Source: Falcatimonas sp. MSJ-15 (GTDB lineage Bacteria > Bacillota > Clostridia > Lachnospirales > Lachnospiraceae). Taken from it: a stretch of DNA of 64,000 nt. Below are positions 26,933 to 36,411 of this stretch, in pieces. Within the stretch, counting starts at the first letter, position 1. Each line of letters opens with the position of its first letter. The stretch spans positions 142,212 to 206,211 of the forward strand of contig NZ_JAHLQC010000006.1 of assembly GCF_018918265.1 (NCBI RefSeq), written 5' to 3'. Below the pieces are notes generated by a model. That model saw nothing but the letters and a program-made list of their open reading frames with translations. It was not told the DNA's origin and ran no database searches. Made by a program: the position numbers and the translations under genes.

Positions 26933-27472
26933 ATGAAGGATATTAGTGGAAGTAAGACGGAAAATAATCTTAGAGCTGCATTTTCAGGTGAATCACAGGC
27001 GAGAAATAAGTATACTTATTTTGCGTCAAAAGCAAGAAAAGACGGTTATGTGCAGATAGCAGAGATATTTGAAGAAACAGCAGAGAATGAAAAAGAACAT
27101 GCTAAGATATGGTATAAACTTTTAAATGGTGGTATTAATGACACAAAAGAGAATCTAAAAAATGCTGCCAGTGGAGAGAACTTTGAGTTCACAGATATGT
27201 ATGCTACCTTTGCAAGGGAGGCTAGAATGGAAGGCTTTGATGAGATTGCTGAGTTGTTTGAAGACGTAGCTAAGATAGAAGAAGAACATGAAAAACGTTT
27301 CCTAAAACTTCTTGATAATATTGAAAAGAAAGTTGTGTTTAGTAAAGATGAGGAAACTGTTTGGCAATGTAGTAATTGTGGACATATATGTATTGGCAAG
27401 GAAGCACCTGAAATATGCCCGGTTTGTGCACATCCTCAGAGCTATTTTAGAGTAAAAGCAGAAAACTATTAG
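26933..27472 (+). CDS. rbr: Rubrerythrin
   Basis: 179-aa non-heme diiron peroxidase that reduces hydrogen peroxide, protecting anaerobes. The ferritin-like four-helix part has iron ligands in FSGESQARNKYTYFA, ETAENEKEHAKIW, FAREARMEGFDEIAELFEDV and KIEEEHEKRF. The C-terminal rubredoxin-like domain has WQCSNCGHICIGKEAPEICP with both CxxC pairs. Length is normal for the family. A GGAGG site precedes ATG 26933. It stands alone with a long leader containing an attenuator-like hairpin. The electron donor is not encoded nearby. Confidence 0.96.
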   Translation: MKDISGSKTENNLRAAFSGESQARNKYTYFASKARKDGYVQIAEIFEETAENEKEHAKIWYKLLNGGINDTKENLKNAASGENFEFTDMYATFAREARMEGFDEIAELFEDVAKIEEEHEKRFLKLLDNIEKKVVFSKDEETVWQCSNCGHICIGKEAPEICPVCAHPQSYFRVKAENY

Positions 27473-27488
27473 TACAAAAGCACTAGGT

Positions 27489-27785
27489 ATAGGTTTTGAG
27501 ATGGTTTTGACAAAACCTATCGAAAAAAATAAATTTCAAAAAATTTGAATATACTAAAAGATAAAAAAGAGTGTCGGCTAGGGTGAAAAATGAAAGCCAA
27601 AATGGCTCTAAAGCCCATAAAATGGGCATGGAAACTAATTCATCCAAAACCGACACGTTTATGTGCGAAACTAACAGAAAAAAAATTGTTTCTTGAAAAA
27701 GTGGCATAAATCGGTCCTTTTTCATCAAAAAATAGGAAAGTAGTAATAGGTTTTTTTTAAAACTAGGACTTAATACCTATTGAGT
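27489..27785. other. Gene-free region with a multi-branch hairpin element
   Basis: The central element at 27571-27656 is closed by GTGTCGG/CCGACAC and contains AGCCA-aaa-TGGCT (27595-27607), GCCCAT-aaa-ATGGGC (27613-27627) and a weaker third arm. Flanking it are TAGGTTTTG/CAAAACCTA (27490-27519), GAAAC/GTTTC inside TTTATG/CATAAA (27658-27712), and ATAGGT/ACCTAT (about 27751-27779). The arrangement looks like a folded RNA or palindromic repeat. I cannot match it to a known riboswitch. It lies about 210 nt upstream of the CAP lipoprotein gene. Confidence 0.45.
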
Positions 27786-27867
27786 TTGGAAACTAAAATT
27801 GATATAAATGTATTGTAAGTAATAAATAACAAAAATAAATTGCCTAAGAGTTTGGAGACAGATAATT

Positions 27868-28677
27868 ATGAGACATAGTAATAAGAAAATATTAGCAGGT
27901 ATCCTTGGTTTAACATTATTATTATCAACAACAGGATGTAGCGCAAAGATTACATCAAGAGATGCTGTTGAAGCTAACAGCCAGGTATATGAAGCATTTG
28001 ACGTAAACTTAAAAGATGACGCAGAGATTGTTAGTCATGACATTCAGGTTGTGGCAGCAGCACCAGATGAAGTAGAAACTGTTCTTGTAACAGAAGCCCC
28101 TACACCATTAACTACTGAAGCACAGACAGAGGCTCAGACAGAACCACAGACAGAAGCCCCTACACCTGTAGCTACTGAGCCACAGACAGAAGCAGAGACT
28201 GAGCCTGAACCAATAGCTGTAGCAGAGCCTGAAGCAGTTAATGCAGCACCTTCTTATAATGATTTATATTCTCAGGGAAGTGCACTAGCAGGACAGAACA
28301 GCTCAATGATTAATGAAGTATATAATCTTACTAATTCAGTAAGAGCTAATGCCGGAAAGTGGTCATTATCACTTGACAGTGAACTTACTAATATAGCTTG
28401 TGCAAGAGCGTATGAGATAGCAAGTAATAATTGCTTTTCACATACAAGACCAGATGGAAGATCATGTTTCTCAATTCTTGATGATTACAGTGTAGTATAT
28501 ATGTGTGCTGGAGAGAATTTAGCATACGGTCAGGAATCACCACAGGAAGTAGTTGACGCATGGGTTGCATCATCAGGTCATTACAATACAATGATTGGTG
28601 ATTATAATAAGATTGGTATCGGTGTATGTGTTGCAGGAGATGGAACAATATATTGGGTACAGTGTTTTACAAACTAA
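27868..28677 (+). CDS. CAP-domain (SCP/PR1-like) lipoprotein
   Basis: 269 aa. A lipoprotein signal peptide ends in LLLSTTGC (lipidated Cys24). A Thr/Glu/Pro-rich linker has TEAPT/TEAQTEPQ repeats (residues about 75-115). The C-terminal CAP domain (about 150-269) shows LTNSVRANAGKWSLSLDSEL, ACARAYEIA, FSHTRPDGRSCFSIL, AGENLAYG and AWVASSGHYNTMI, with the usual His and Glu cluster. Bacterial CAP proteins are widespread on cell surfaces; functions are mostly unknown. It stands alone, with a terminator about 130 nt downstream. Confidence 0.92.
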   Translation: MRHSNKKILAGILGLTLLLSTTGCSAKITSRDAVEANSQVYEAFDVNLKDDAEIVSHDIQVVAAAPDEVETVLVTEAPTPLTTEAQTEAQTEPQTEAPTPVATEPQTEAETEPEPIAVAEPEAVNAAPSYNDLYSQGSALAGQNSSMINEVYNLTNSVRANAGKWSLSLDSELTNIACARAYEIASNNCFSHTRPDGRSCFSILDDYSVVYMCAGENLAYGQESPQEVVDAWVASSGHYNTMIGDYNKIGIGVCVAGDGTIYWVQCFTN

Positions 28678-28807
28678 TAATACAGGCAGTATTATAATAT
28701 ATAAAAAGTTGTAGTATGAATGAATACAACAGGTAATATGTCGATAGACATAGATTTAAGATAATGATAAATTACATATTTTGTTAATGATATAAATTAG
28801 AAGAAAG

Positions 28808-28853
28808 TGTCATGGGTGATTCGAAAGAGAACGCTCATGGCATTTTATTTTTT
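28808..28853 (+). terminator. Terminator downstream of the CAP lipoprotein gene
   Basis: TGTCATGGGTG 28808-28818 pairs (with G-U pairs) with CGCTCATGGCA 28832-28842, followed by TTTTATTTTTT. Confidence 0.8.
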
Positions 28854-28862
28854 AAAAGGATA

Positions 28863-29078
28863 CGTTTAAAAATCTCACTAGCTACTCTGTGAGCTACGCC
28901 AGGATTAATATGTATCAACAAAAACACGCTTGCGCTAAGTGTCCATCGTAACGGTACTAAGTTCGCCATACATCTTAGATGTATAGCTTACTAAGTGCCG
29001 ACGATTACCACATTGTTTTCTTTTGATACATATTAATTCGTGCGTAGCTAATATACGTTTTTCAGAGATTTTTAAACG
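28863..29078 (+). repeat. Palindromic structured element, copy 1
   Basis: About 216 nt, nearly palindromic. The outer stem CGTTTAAAAATCTC pairs with GAGATTTTTAAACG. Inner stems are GCTACG/CGTAGC, ATTAATAT/ATATTAAT and GTATCAA/TTGATAC (28912/29023). The core carries CACGCTTGCGCTAAGTGTCC, CATCGTAACGGTACTAAG and CTAAGTGCCGACGATTACCA around a central hairpin ATACATC-tta-GATGTAT. The core is shared with copy 2 at 29228-29435 in opposite orientation, while the outer stem and central hairpin differ. No ORF is supported. Structured RNA or mobile palindromic repeat are the options. Confidence 0.7.
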
Positions 29079-29227
29079 AATTATCGGCATACGATATACG
29101 ATTATACGGAATATCATTATTTTATTATATCTTGCAAGTGTTATAGACGTGGTATTTTGGTTTTAATGATAGAATTTTTAGCACTTTAAATAGATATTAT
29201 TATGTGAATACCATGCGAAAACGTAGC

Positions 29228-29435
29228 TGCGAAACTCATCGAAACGAAAATTGGATTACCGGAGTATATATGGCATCAAAAGAAAACATTGTGGTAATCG
29301 TCGGCACTTAGTGCGTTGGAAGGCAAAGACTTCCAACAAACTTAGTACCGCTACGATGGACACTTAGCGAGAGCGTGTTTTTGTTGATGCCATATATACT
29401 CCGGTAATCTTAGATATCTATATATGAGTTTCGCA
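29228..29435 (-). repeat. Palindromic structured element, copy 2 (inverted)
   Basis: Outer stem TGCGAAACTCAT pairs with ATGAGTTTCGCA. Inside is a perfect 25-bp inverted repeat, 29255-29279 with 29384-29408. Read on the minus strand, the first 50 nt of the core match copy 1 at 46 positions and the last ~40 nt match almost fully. The terminal pair changes from T-A in copy 1 to C-G here, a compensating change. The central hairpin is GTTGGAAG/CTTCCAAC instead of ATACATC/GATGTAT, again preserving pairing with unrelated sequence. Confidence 0.7.
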
Positions 29436-29450
29436 TAAGTACATATTAAA

Positions 29451-29494
29451 AAAAATCCATCCGTATAAGTAAACTTATGCGAATGGATTTTTGC
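29451..29494. terminator. Terminator after pyrG, probably bidirectional
   Basis: AAAAATCCATCCGTATAAGT pairs with ACTTATGCGAATGGATTTTT (29473-29492), one wobble and one mismatch. On the minus strand, 32 nt after the pyrG stop, it is followed by a T-run. Confidence 0.85.
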
Positions 29495-29525
29495 TTATTT
29501 AAGAAGAATATTGTATGAGATACAA

Positions 29526-31130
29526 TTATTTTTTATTCTTTAATGCCGCTTCAATGAATCCTTTGAATAATGGATGTGGGCGGTTAGGTCTTGATTTAAG
29601 TTCTGGATGAGCCTGTGTTGCAAGGAACCAAGGATGATCTTTTAACTCAATCATCTCAACAATTCTTCCATCAGGTGACATACCTGATAACATCATTCCG
29701 TTAGATGTAAGAAGAGATCTATAATCATTATTTACTTCATATCTGTGACGATGTCTCTCATGAATCTCTTCTGAGCCATATAATGCGTATGCCTTAGAAT
29801 CTTTAGAGAGAATACAAGGATATGAACCAAGTCTTAATGTACCACCGATATCGTCTATACCTTCCTGTTCTGGCATAAGGTGAATTACAGGATGTGTTGT
29901 ATCTGGCTTAAGTTCAACACTGTGTGCATCACTATAACCAATTACATCTCTTGCGAATTCAACAATTGCAAGCTGCATACCAAGACATAGACCAAGGAAT
30001 GGTACGTTGTTTTCACGAGCATATTTGATAGCAGTGATCTTACCTTCAATACCTCTGTCGCCAAAACCACCAGGAACAAGAATACCTGATACGTCTGACA
30101 GCATCTCACCTACGTTATCATTATTAAGGAGTTCTGAATCTATCCATTTAATTTCAACATCAGCTGAATTAGCAACACCACCATGTTTGAGTGCTTCAAC
30201 AACACTGATATAAGCATCATGGAGCTGAATATATTTACCAACAAGTGCAACTTTTACAGTTGTCTTTGGATGTTTCCATGCATCACACATAGCTCTCCAT
30301 TCAGTAAGATCTGGTTCAGGACAATCAAGATTAAGACATTCACAAGCAACCTGTGCAAGATGTTCTTCTTCCATTGCTAGTGGTGCTTCATAGAGAATAT
30401 CTACATCAAGATTCTGCAATACATGTGAACTTGGAACATTACAGAATAATGCAATTTTTTCTTTTAACTGCTTGTCAACAGGATGTTCAGAACGACATAC
30501 TATAATATCTGGCTGAATACCCATACCCTGAAGCTCTTTAACACTTGCCTGAGTAGGTTTAGTCTTCATCTCACCTGATGATTTAAGGTAAGGAATAAGT
30601 GTTACATGAATAAGAATTGCATTTTCTCTTCCGATGTCATGCTGGAATTGTCTGATTGATTCAAGAAATGGCTGGCTTTCGATATCTCCGACTGTACCAC
30701 CAACCTCAATAATTGCTATCTGTGTTTCGTCAGTTGTATAATTACGATAAAAACGGCTCTTAATTTCATTAGTGATGTGAGGAATTACCTGAACAGTACC
30801 TCCACCGAAATCACCTCTACGTTCTTTTTGTAATACTGACCAGTAGATTTTACCAGTTGTAACATTGGAGTTCTTATTAAGACTCTCGTCGATGAATCTT
30901 TCATAATGTCCAAGGTCTAAGTCAGTCTCAGCACCATCATCAGTTACGAAAACCTCACCGTGCTGAATTGGATTCATTGTACCCGGGTCAATGTTAATGT
31001 ATGGGTCGAATTTCTGCATAGTAACTTTATAACCTCTGGCTTTTAAAAGTCTTCCAAGTGAGGCTGCAGTTATTCCTTTTCCTAAACCGGAAACAACACC
31101 GCCTGTTACAAATACATATTTTACTGGCAT
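29526..31130 (-). CDS. pyrG: CTP synthase
   Basis: 534 aa, full length for the family. It makes CTP from UTP, ATP and glutamine. The N-terminal synthetase domain (1-265) opens [20 protein letters not shown] and includes [17 protein letters not shown] and [15 protein letters not shown]. The C-terminal class I glutamine amidotransferase (about 290-530) has [10 protein letters not shown], nucleophile Cys in [11 protein letters not shown] and catalytic His-Glu in [13 protein letters not shown] [10 protein letters not shown]. Start ATG 31130 follows a GGAGGAA site on the minus strand. Divergent from ftsH, with about 220 nt between. Confidence 0.97.
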   Translation of the reverse strand: MPVKYVFVTGGVVSGLGKGITAASLGRLLKARGYKVTMQKFDPYINIDPGTMNPIQHGEVFVTDDGAETDLDLGHYERFIDESLNKNSNVTTGKIYWSVLQKERRGDFGGGTVQVIPHITNEIKSRFYRNYTTDETQIAIIEVGGTVGDIESQPFLESIRQFQHDIGRENAILIHVTLIPYLKSSGEMKTKPTQASVKELQGMGIQPDIIVCRSEHPVDKQLKEKIALFCNVPSSHVLQNLDVDILYEAPLAMEEEHLAQVACECLNLDCPEPDLTEWRAMCDAWKHPKTTVKVALVGKYIQLHDAYISVVEALKHGGVANSADVEIKWIDSELLNNDNVGEMLSDVSGILVPGGFGDRGIEGKITAIKYARENNVPFLGLCLGMQLAIVEFARDVIGYSDAHSVELKPDTTHPVIHLMPEQEGIDDIGGTLRLGSYPCILSKDSKAYALYGSEEIHERHRHRYEVNNDYRSLLTSNGMMLSGMSPDGRIVEMIELKDHPWFLATQAHPELKSRPNRPHPLFKGFIEAALKNKK

Positions 31131-31350
31131 AAAAAATTTCCTCCTTAATTATTAATTCACTAATTCACCATTATACAACGTAAATCGAAATAATTCTACT
31201 ACTATTTAACCAAAATAAAAAAAACATTTTTTATATTTGTGAACAGTTTAGAAAATTATATTTTTTTCATATTATAAATATTGATTTTAAATGGAAGGAC
31301 ATTTATAATAGAAAGGAGACGATTTTTATCGCTAACTTAAGGAGGACATT

Positions 31351-33342
31351 ATGGAAAATCCAAACGAAAATAATAATTCAAATGGCGGGCCAAAAGGACC
31401 TAAGTTGTCACAAACTATAATGGTTCTTATAACAGCAGCTATACTTGTATTTGTATGTATGAGCTGTGTTAATTCTATGCTGGAGAATTCAACTTCAGAT
31501 GAGATTCGATATGATAAATTTATTAGTATGGTAAAAGAAGGCTCAATTGATTATGTTGAATTTGATGGTAGCAGAATATATGTTATTCCTAAGGAACAGG
31601 GGATTCCTGGTGTAACACTCAAATATTATACAGGTGTTATTAATCATGATGAACTAGTTGATATACTTCTTGAGAATAATGTTGGTATTAAAGTTGACAC
31701 TGATAATCAGAATTCAGCTATAATGGACTTCATATTTATATATGTTCTTCCATTTTTGATATTTTATATACTTATAAGCTTCCTTTTCAAACGTATATCA
31801 AAAGGCGGCGGTGGTATGATGGGTGTAGGAAAGAGTACTGCCAAAGTATATGTTGAAAAACAGACAGGTGTAACATTCAAAGATGTTGCAGGTCAGGATG
31901 AAGCTAAAGAGTCAGTTACAGAGATTGTAGATTTTCTTCATAATCCTGGTAAGTATACTAAGATTGGTGCAAAACTTCCAAAAGGAGCACTTCTTGTTGG
32001 ACCACCGGGAACTGGTAAGACACTTCTTGCAAAAGCTGTTGCAGGAGAAGCGAAAGTACCATTTTTCTCATTATCAGGTTCTGATTTTGTAGAGATGTTC
32101 GTTGGTGTCGGTGCATCACGAGTTAGAGATTTGTTTAAACAGGCACAACAGTCAGCACCATGTATTATATTTATCGATGAGATAGATGCTATTGGTAAAT
32201 CAAGAGATTCAAGATATGGCGGCGGCAATGATGAGCGAGAACAGACACTTAACCAGCTTCTATCAGAGATGGACGGATTTGATACTTCAAAAGGACTTTT
32301 AGTACTCGCTGCGACTAACAGACCAGAAGTACTTGACCAGGCACTTTTAAGACCAGGACGTTTTGACAGAAGAATTATAGTTGACAAACCTGATCTTAAA
32401 GGAAGAGTTGATATTCTTAAAGTACATGCAAAAGATGTTCTTATGGACAGTACAGTTGATCTTGAAGCGATAGCACTTGCAACATCGGGTGCAGTAGGTT
32501 CAGATCTTGCCAATATAATTAATGAAGCTGCAATTAATGCTGTAAAAGAAGGTAGAAGTGTGGTAACACAAAAAGACCTATTTGAGTCGGTAGAAGTTGT
32601 TGTTGCAGGTAAAGAGAAGAAAGACAGAATCCTTAATAAGGAAGAAAAACGTATTGTTGCATATCATGAAGTTGGGCATGCACTTGTTACAGCTCTTAAG
32701 AAAGAGGCAGAGCCAGTTCAAAAGATTACTATTGTTCCAAGAACTATGGGCTCCCTTGGATATGTAATGCAAGTACCAGAAGAAGAGAAGTATCTTATGT
32801 CAAAAGATGAACTTCATACAAGACTTGTTACACTTCTTGGAGGACGAGCTTCAGAAGAAATTGTATTTAACTCGATAACAACAGGTGCATCTAATGATAT
32901 TGAAAAAGCAACTAAGATTGCAAGAGCAATGATTGCACAGTATGGTATGTCAGATAAATTTGGACTTATGAGTCTTGAGACAGTAGAGAATCAGTATCTT
33001 GGCGGAAGTACAAGACTTAATTGTGCAGATACAACAGCCGCACAGATAGATGAAGAAGTAAAAGTACTTCTAAAGGATTGTTATGAAGAAGCTAAGTCAC
33101 TTCTTAGAGATAACAGAGAGATACTTGATAAGATTGCTGATTATCTATATGAAAAAGAGACAATTACAGGCAAACAGTTTATGGAGATACTTAATAAGAT
33201 TAAGAATCCAGAGACAGAAGAGACTAATATAGAAGAAGCAATTGATGATACTAATACTGAAAGTGAAGTTACAGATAGCAATATACAGACAGAAGCAACG
33301 AAAGATGAACATAAGTTGTCATTAACAAAAGAAGAAAAGTAA
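31351..33342 (+). CDS. ftsH: ATP-dependent zinc metalloprotease FtsH
   Basis: 663-aa membrane AAA+ protease that degrades misfolded and regulatory membrane proteins. Two N-terminal transmembrane helices (about 20-42 and 128-148) flank a short outside domain. The AAA module has Walker [15 protein letters not shown], Walker [13 protein letters not shown], and second-region-of-homology residues [20 protein letters not shown]. The zinc-protease motif HEVGH is near residue 437. The last ~50 residues are an acidic Thr/Glu-rich tail. A GGAGG site precedes the start; a second Shine-Dalgarno-like AAAGGAG sits about 35 nt further upstream. Confidence 0.97.
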   Translation: MENPNENNNSNGGPKGPKLSQTIMVLITAAILVFVCMSCVNSMLENSTSDEIRYDKFISMVKEGSIDYVEFDGSRIYVIPKEQGIPGVTLKYYTGVINHDELVDILLENNVGIKVDTDNQNSAIMDFIFIYVLPFLIFYILISFLFKRISKGGGGMMGVGKSTAKVYVEKQTGVTFKDVAGQDEAKESVTEIVDFLHNPGKYTKIGAKLPKGALLVGPPGTGKTLLAKAVAGEAKVPFFSLSGSDFVEMFVGVGASRVRDLFKQAQQSAPCIIFIDEIDAIGKSRDSRYGGGNDEREQTLNQLLSEMDGFDTSKGLLVLAATNRPEVLDQALLRPGRFDRRIIVDKPDLKGRVDILKVHAKDVLMDSTVDLEAIALATSGAVGSDLANIINEAAINAVKEGRSVVTQKDLFESVEVVVAGKEKKDRILNKEEKRIVAYHEVGHALVTALKKEAEPVQKITIVPRTMGSLGYVMQVPEEEKYLMSKDELHTRLVTLLGGRASEEIVFNSITTGASNDIEKATKIARAMIAQYGMSDKFGLMSLETVENQYLGGSTRLNCADTTAAQIDEEVKVLLKDCYEEAKSLLRDNREILDKIADYLYEKETITGKQFMEILNKIKNPETEETNIEEAIDDTNTESEVTDSNIQTEATKDEHKLSLTKEEK

Positions 33343-33420
33343 AATGTAATGAAATAGATTTTTACTAAAAATTTTAAGGTTTGATTTAATGGTACAATAT
33401 AATATTTTATGAGTTTAGAG

Positions 33421-33451
33421 ACTCCTCCTGAATAACAATTTTGGGAGGAGT
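33421..33451 (+). promoter_or_regulatory. Hairpin that hides the uvrC ribosome binding site
   Basis: ACTCCTCC 33421-33428 is complementary to GGGAGGAGT 33443-33451, which contains the ribosome site for the GTG start at 33455. It may be a weak ftsH terminator overlapping the start of uvrC, or a control of uvrC translation. Confidence 0.5.
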
Positions 33452-33454
33452 TTC

Positions 33455-35359
33455 GTGAATATAAATATTAAAAATAAAAATTATGAAAGAGAGAATGTTG
33501 AAGTGTTTAATATAGAAGAGGAACTTAAAAAATTGCCGGATAAACCGGGTGTATATATTATGCATGGTGAAGATGATGAAATTATCTATGTTGGCAAAGC
33601 AGTTGTGCTTAAAAATAGAGTAAGACAATATTTTCAAAATAGTAGGAATCATACTAATAAGATAAAAAAGATGGTATCGCATATACGAAGATTTGAATAT
33701 ATTATAACTGATTCTGAACTTGAGGCACTTGTGCTTGAATGTAATCTTATTAAGGAACACAGACCAAGATATAATACAATGTTAAAAGATGATAAAGCAT
33801 ATCCTTTTATAAGAGTTACAGTTAATGAAGCATATCCAAGAATACAGTTTTCAAGAACGATGAAAAAGGACAAAAGTAAATATTTTGGTCCATATACAAG
33901 CGTTAATGCAGTCAAAGATACAATAGAACTTTTAAGAAAAATATATCATATAAGAAGCTGTAACAGAGTACTTCCAAGAGATTGTGGCAAGGACAGACCA
34001 TGTCTGTATCATCATATTCATCAATGTGATGCACCATGCCAGAATTATATTTCAAAGGAAGAATATAATAAGAATGTGGAAGGCGTGCTTGATTTCCTTA
34101 GCGGTAAATATGCTGATGTTCTTAATATGCTTGAAAAGAAGATGTATGAAGCATCTGAACTTATGGAATTTGAAAAAGCAGCGGAGTATAGAGATCTCAT
34201 AAATAGTGTTAAGCAGGTAGCACAGAAACAGAAGATCACAGATTCACAGATGTTAGACAGAGACATCATTGCATGTGCAAAAGATTATGAAGATGCAGTA
34301 ATTCAGGTGTTTTTTGTAAGAGATGGAAGACTTATAGGAAGAGAACATTTTCATATTGAGATAGGGGCTAATGATACAAGAACACAGATTATACAAGAAT
34401 TTATTAAGCAGTATTATAGCGGAACACCATTCATACCTAAAGAACTTATGATTCAGGAAGAGATTGAAGAAAAAGATATTATATCATCGTGGCTTACTGA
34501 AAAGAGAGGACAGAAAGTTAGTATAAGAGTGCCTAAAATAGGTGAAAAAGAAAAACTTGTAGAACTTGCATATAAGAATGCAGCGATGGTTCTTGATCAG
34601 GATAAAGAGAGAATAAAGAGAGAAGAACTAAAGACGACAGGAGCAATGAATGAGATAAAGGAACTTCTTGGTATTGATAGTGCATATAGAATGGAAGCCT
34701 ATGATATATCCAATATTAGCGGATTTGATTCAGTAGGCTCAATGATTGTATATGAAGGTGGAAGACCAAAACGTAATGATTATAGAAAGTTTAAGATAAA
34801 ATGGGTAAAAGGTGCGAATGATTATAAGAGTATGGAAGAAGTTCTTACAAGAAGATTTAGTCATGGACTTAATGAGATTGAAGAACTTAAAAAGAAGGGA
34901 ATGGATACAACAGATGGCAGTTTTACAAGGTTTCCTGATATTATTATGATGGATGGTGGACGAGGTCAGGTTAACGTTGCATTAAAAGTTCTTGAAGAGC
35001 TTAAGATTAATATACCGGTATGTGGTATGGTTAAGGACGATAACCATAGGACAAGAGGACTTTATTATAATAATATTGAGATACCGATAGATACAAGGAG
35101 TGAAGCATTTAAACTTATAACAAGAATTCAGGATGAAGCACACAGATTTGCTATTGAATTCCATAAGGATTTGAGAAGTAAGGGACAGATACATTCTGTG
35201 CTTGATGATATTGAAGGAATAGGACCGACAAGAAGAAAGGCTCTTCTTAGAAAATTCAAGACAGTTGAGAATATAAGAGATGCGTCACTTACAGACCTTA
35301 TTAATACTGAATATATGAATGAAAATGCTGCAAATAATGTATATAATTTCTTTCATTGA
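33455..35359 (+). CDS. uvrC: Excinuclease ABC subunit C
   Basis: 634-aa endonuclease that makes the two incisions in nucleotide excision repair with UvrA and UvrB. The N-terminal GIY-YIG domain is [20 protein letters not shown]. Then come the Cys-containing [20 protein letters not shown] region, a UVR motif ([15 protein letters not shown]), an RNase-H-like C domain ([20 protein letters not shown]) and helix-hairpin-helix residues ([13 protein letters not shown]). GTG 33455 has a strong but hairpin-enclosed GGGAGGAG site. A GTG at 33503 would give the more usual start [19 protein letters not shown], so the first 16 residues are uncertain. Confidence 0.96.
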   Translation: MNINIKNKNYERENVEVFNIEEELKKLPDKPGVYIMHGEDDEIIYVGKAVVLKNRVRQYFQNSRNHTNKIKKMVSHIRRFEYIITDSELEALVLECNLIKEHRPRYNTMLKDDKAYPFIRVTVNEAYPRIQFSRTMKKDKSKYFGPYTSVNAVKDTIELLRKIYHIRSCNRVLPRDCGKDRPCLYHHIHQCDAPCQNYISKEEYNKNVEGVLDFLSGKYADVLNMLEKKMYEASELMEFEKAAEYRDLINSVKQVAQKQKITDSQMLDRDIIACAKDYEDAVIQVFFVRDGRLIGREHFHIEIGANDTRTQIIQEFIKQYYSGTPFIPKELMIQEEIEEKDIISSWLTEKRGQKVSIRVPKIGEKEKLVELAYKNAAMVLDQDKERIKREELKTTGAMNEIKELLGIDSAYRMEAYDISNISGFDSVGSMIVYEGGRPKRNDYRKFKIKWVKGANDYKSMEEVLTRRFSHGLNEIEELKKKGMDTTDGSFTRFPDIIMMDGGRGQVNVALKVLEELKINIPVCGMVKDDNHRTRGLYYNNIEIPIDTRSEAFKLITRIQDEAHRFAIEFHKDLRSKGQIHSVLDDIEGIGPTRRKALLRKFKTVENIRDASLTDLINTEYMNENAANNVYNFFH

Positions 35360-35444
35360 TGCAAATAATGTGATACAATTAATTAAATGGACCAGGTGTA
35401 TAATAAAGTGTTTATTGCCTGAATAAATATAAAGGAGAAAAACT

Positions 35445-36383
35445 ATGGATAGCGTAAAAGTTTCAAGTATAATTGAAAAAATGAACCTTTTAAACCTTAC
35501 TCCGGATATATCAACAGATGATATTCTTGTAACACATCCTGATATTAACAGACCGGCATTACAGCTCGCTGATTTTTATGATTATTTTGACAGAGAGCGT
35601 GTACAGATAATAGGATATGTAGAGAATGCATATCTTAACTCACTAGACAGAGAGACAAGAATACAAAGATATAAGAGATTATTTGAAAGCAAGATACCAT
35701 GTCTTGTATTTTGTCGTGGAATACAGCCGGAAGAAGAAGTTATAGAGATAGCGAATGAGTGTGGTGTTCCACTTTTAAAGAGTGAGGCATCTACATCTTC
35801 TTTTATGGCAGAGATTATTAGATGGCTCAAAGTTCAGCTTGCACCAACAATCTCAATTCATGGTGTACTTGTTGACGTATATGGTGAAGGTGTACTTATT
35901 ATGGGTGAGAGTGGTATAGGTAAGAGTGAAGCTGCACTTGAACTTATAAAGAGAGGACACAGACTTGTTACAGATGATGTTGTACAGATTAGCAAAGTAA
36001 GTGATGAGACACTTGTAGGTACAGCACCGGATATAACAAGACATTTCATTGAACTTAGAGGAATTGGAATTATTAATGTTAAAACTCTGTTTGGTGTTGA
36101 AAGTGTTAAAGAGACCCAGACAATTGATATGGTTATAAAACTTGAAGATTGGAATAAGGACAAAGAATATGATAGATTCGGCCTTACAGAAGAATATACA
36201 GAAATCCTTGGTAACAAGATTGTATGTCATTCAATACCTATAAGACCGGGACGTAATCTTGCGATTATTGTAGAATCAGCAGCAGTTAACTACAGACAGA
36301 AAAAGATGGGTTATAATGCAGCACAGGAACTATATAACAGAGTTCAGAATAATCTCAATAAGAGAATGGAAGAAGAAAAATAA
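35445..36383 (+). CDS. hprK: HPr kinase/phosphorylase
   Basis: 312-aa regulator that phosphorylates HPr on Ser46 and reverses the reaction, controlling carbon catabolite repression. The N-terminal domain covers residues 1-130. The catalytic domain has Walker A GESGIGKSEAALELIKRGH, LVTDDVVQI, and the signature GIGIINVKTLFGVESV. A GGAGAAA site precedes ATG. It opens the run hprK-glk-murB-rapZ-whiA-dnaE-pfkA. HPr itself is not in the window. Confidence 0.97.
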   Translation: MDSVKVSSIIEKMNLLNLTPDISTDDILVTHPDINRPALQLADFYDYFDRERVQIIGYVENAYLNSLDRETRIQRYKRLFESKIPCLVFCRGIQPEEEVIEIANECGVPLLKSEASTSSFMAEIIRWLKVQLAPTISIHGVLVDVYGEGVLIMGESGIGKSEAALELIKRGHRLVTDDVVQISKVSDETLVGTAPDITRHFIELRGIGIINVKTLFGVESVKETQTIDMVIKLEDWNKDKEYDRFGLTEEYTEILGNKIVCHSIPIRPGRNLAIIVESAAVNYRQKKMGYNAAQELYNRVQNNLNKRMEEEK

Positions 36384-36411
36384 GAAAGAATAAAAAGGAG
36401 AAATTTTGGTA

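Noticed and set aside
27483..27728. Minus-strand 81-codon ORF over the branched hairpin element
   Set aside because: No ribosome site; the frame is open only because it reads through palindromic stems.
28863..29435. Integron attC sites or ordinary MITEs
   Set aside because: attC sites keep conserved ends and vary inside, and MITEs share terminal repeats; here the ends differ and the inner core is conserved.
31938..32513. 191-codon minus-strand ORF inside ftsH
   Set aside because: Shadow of a strongly conserved gene on the other strand; no start signal or recognisable domain.
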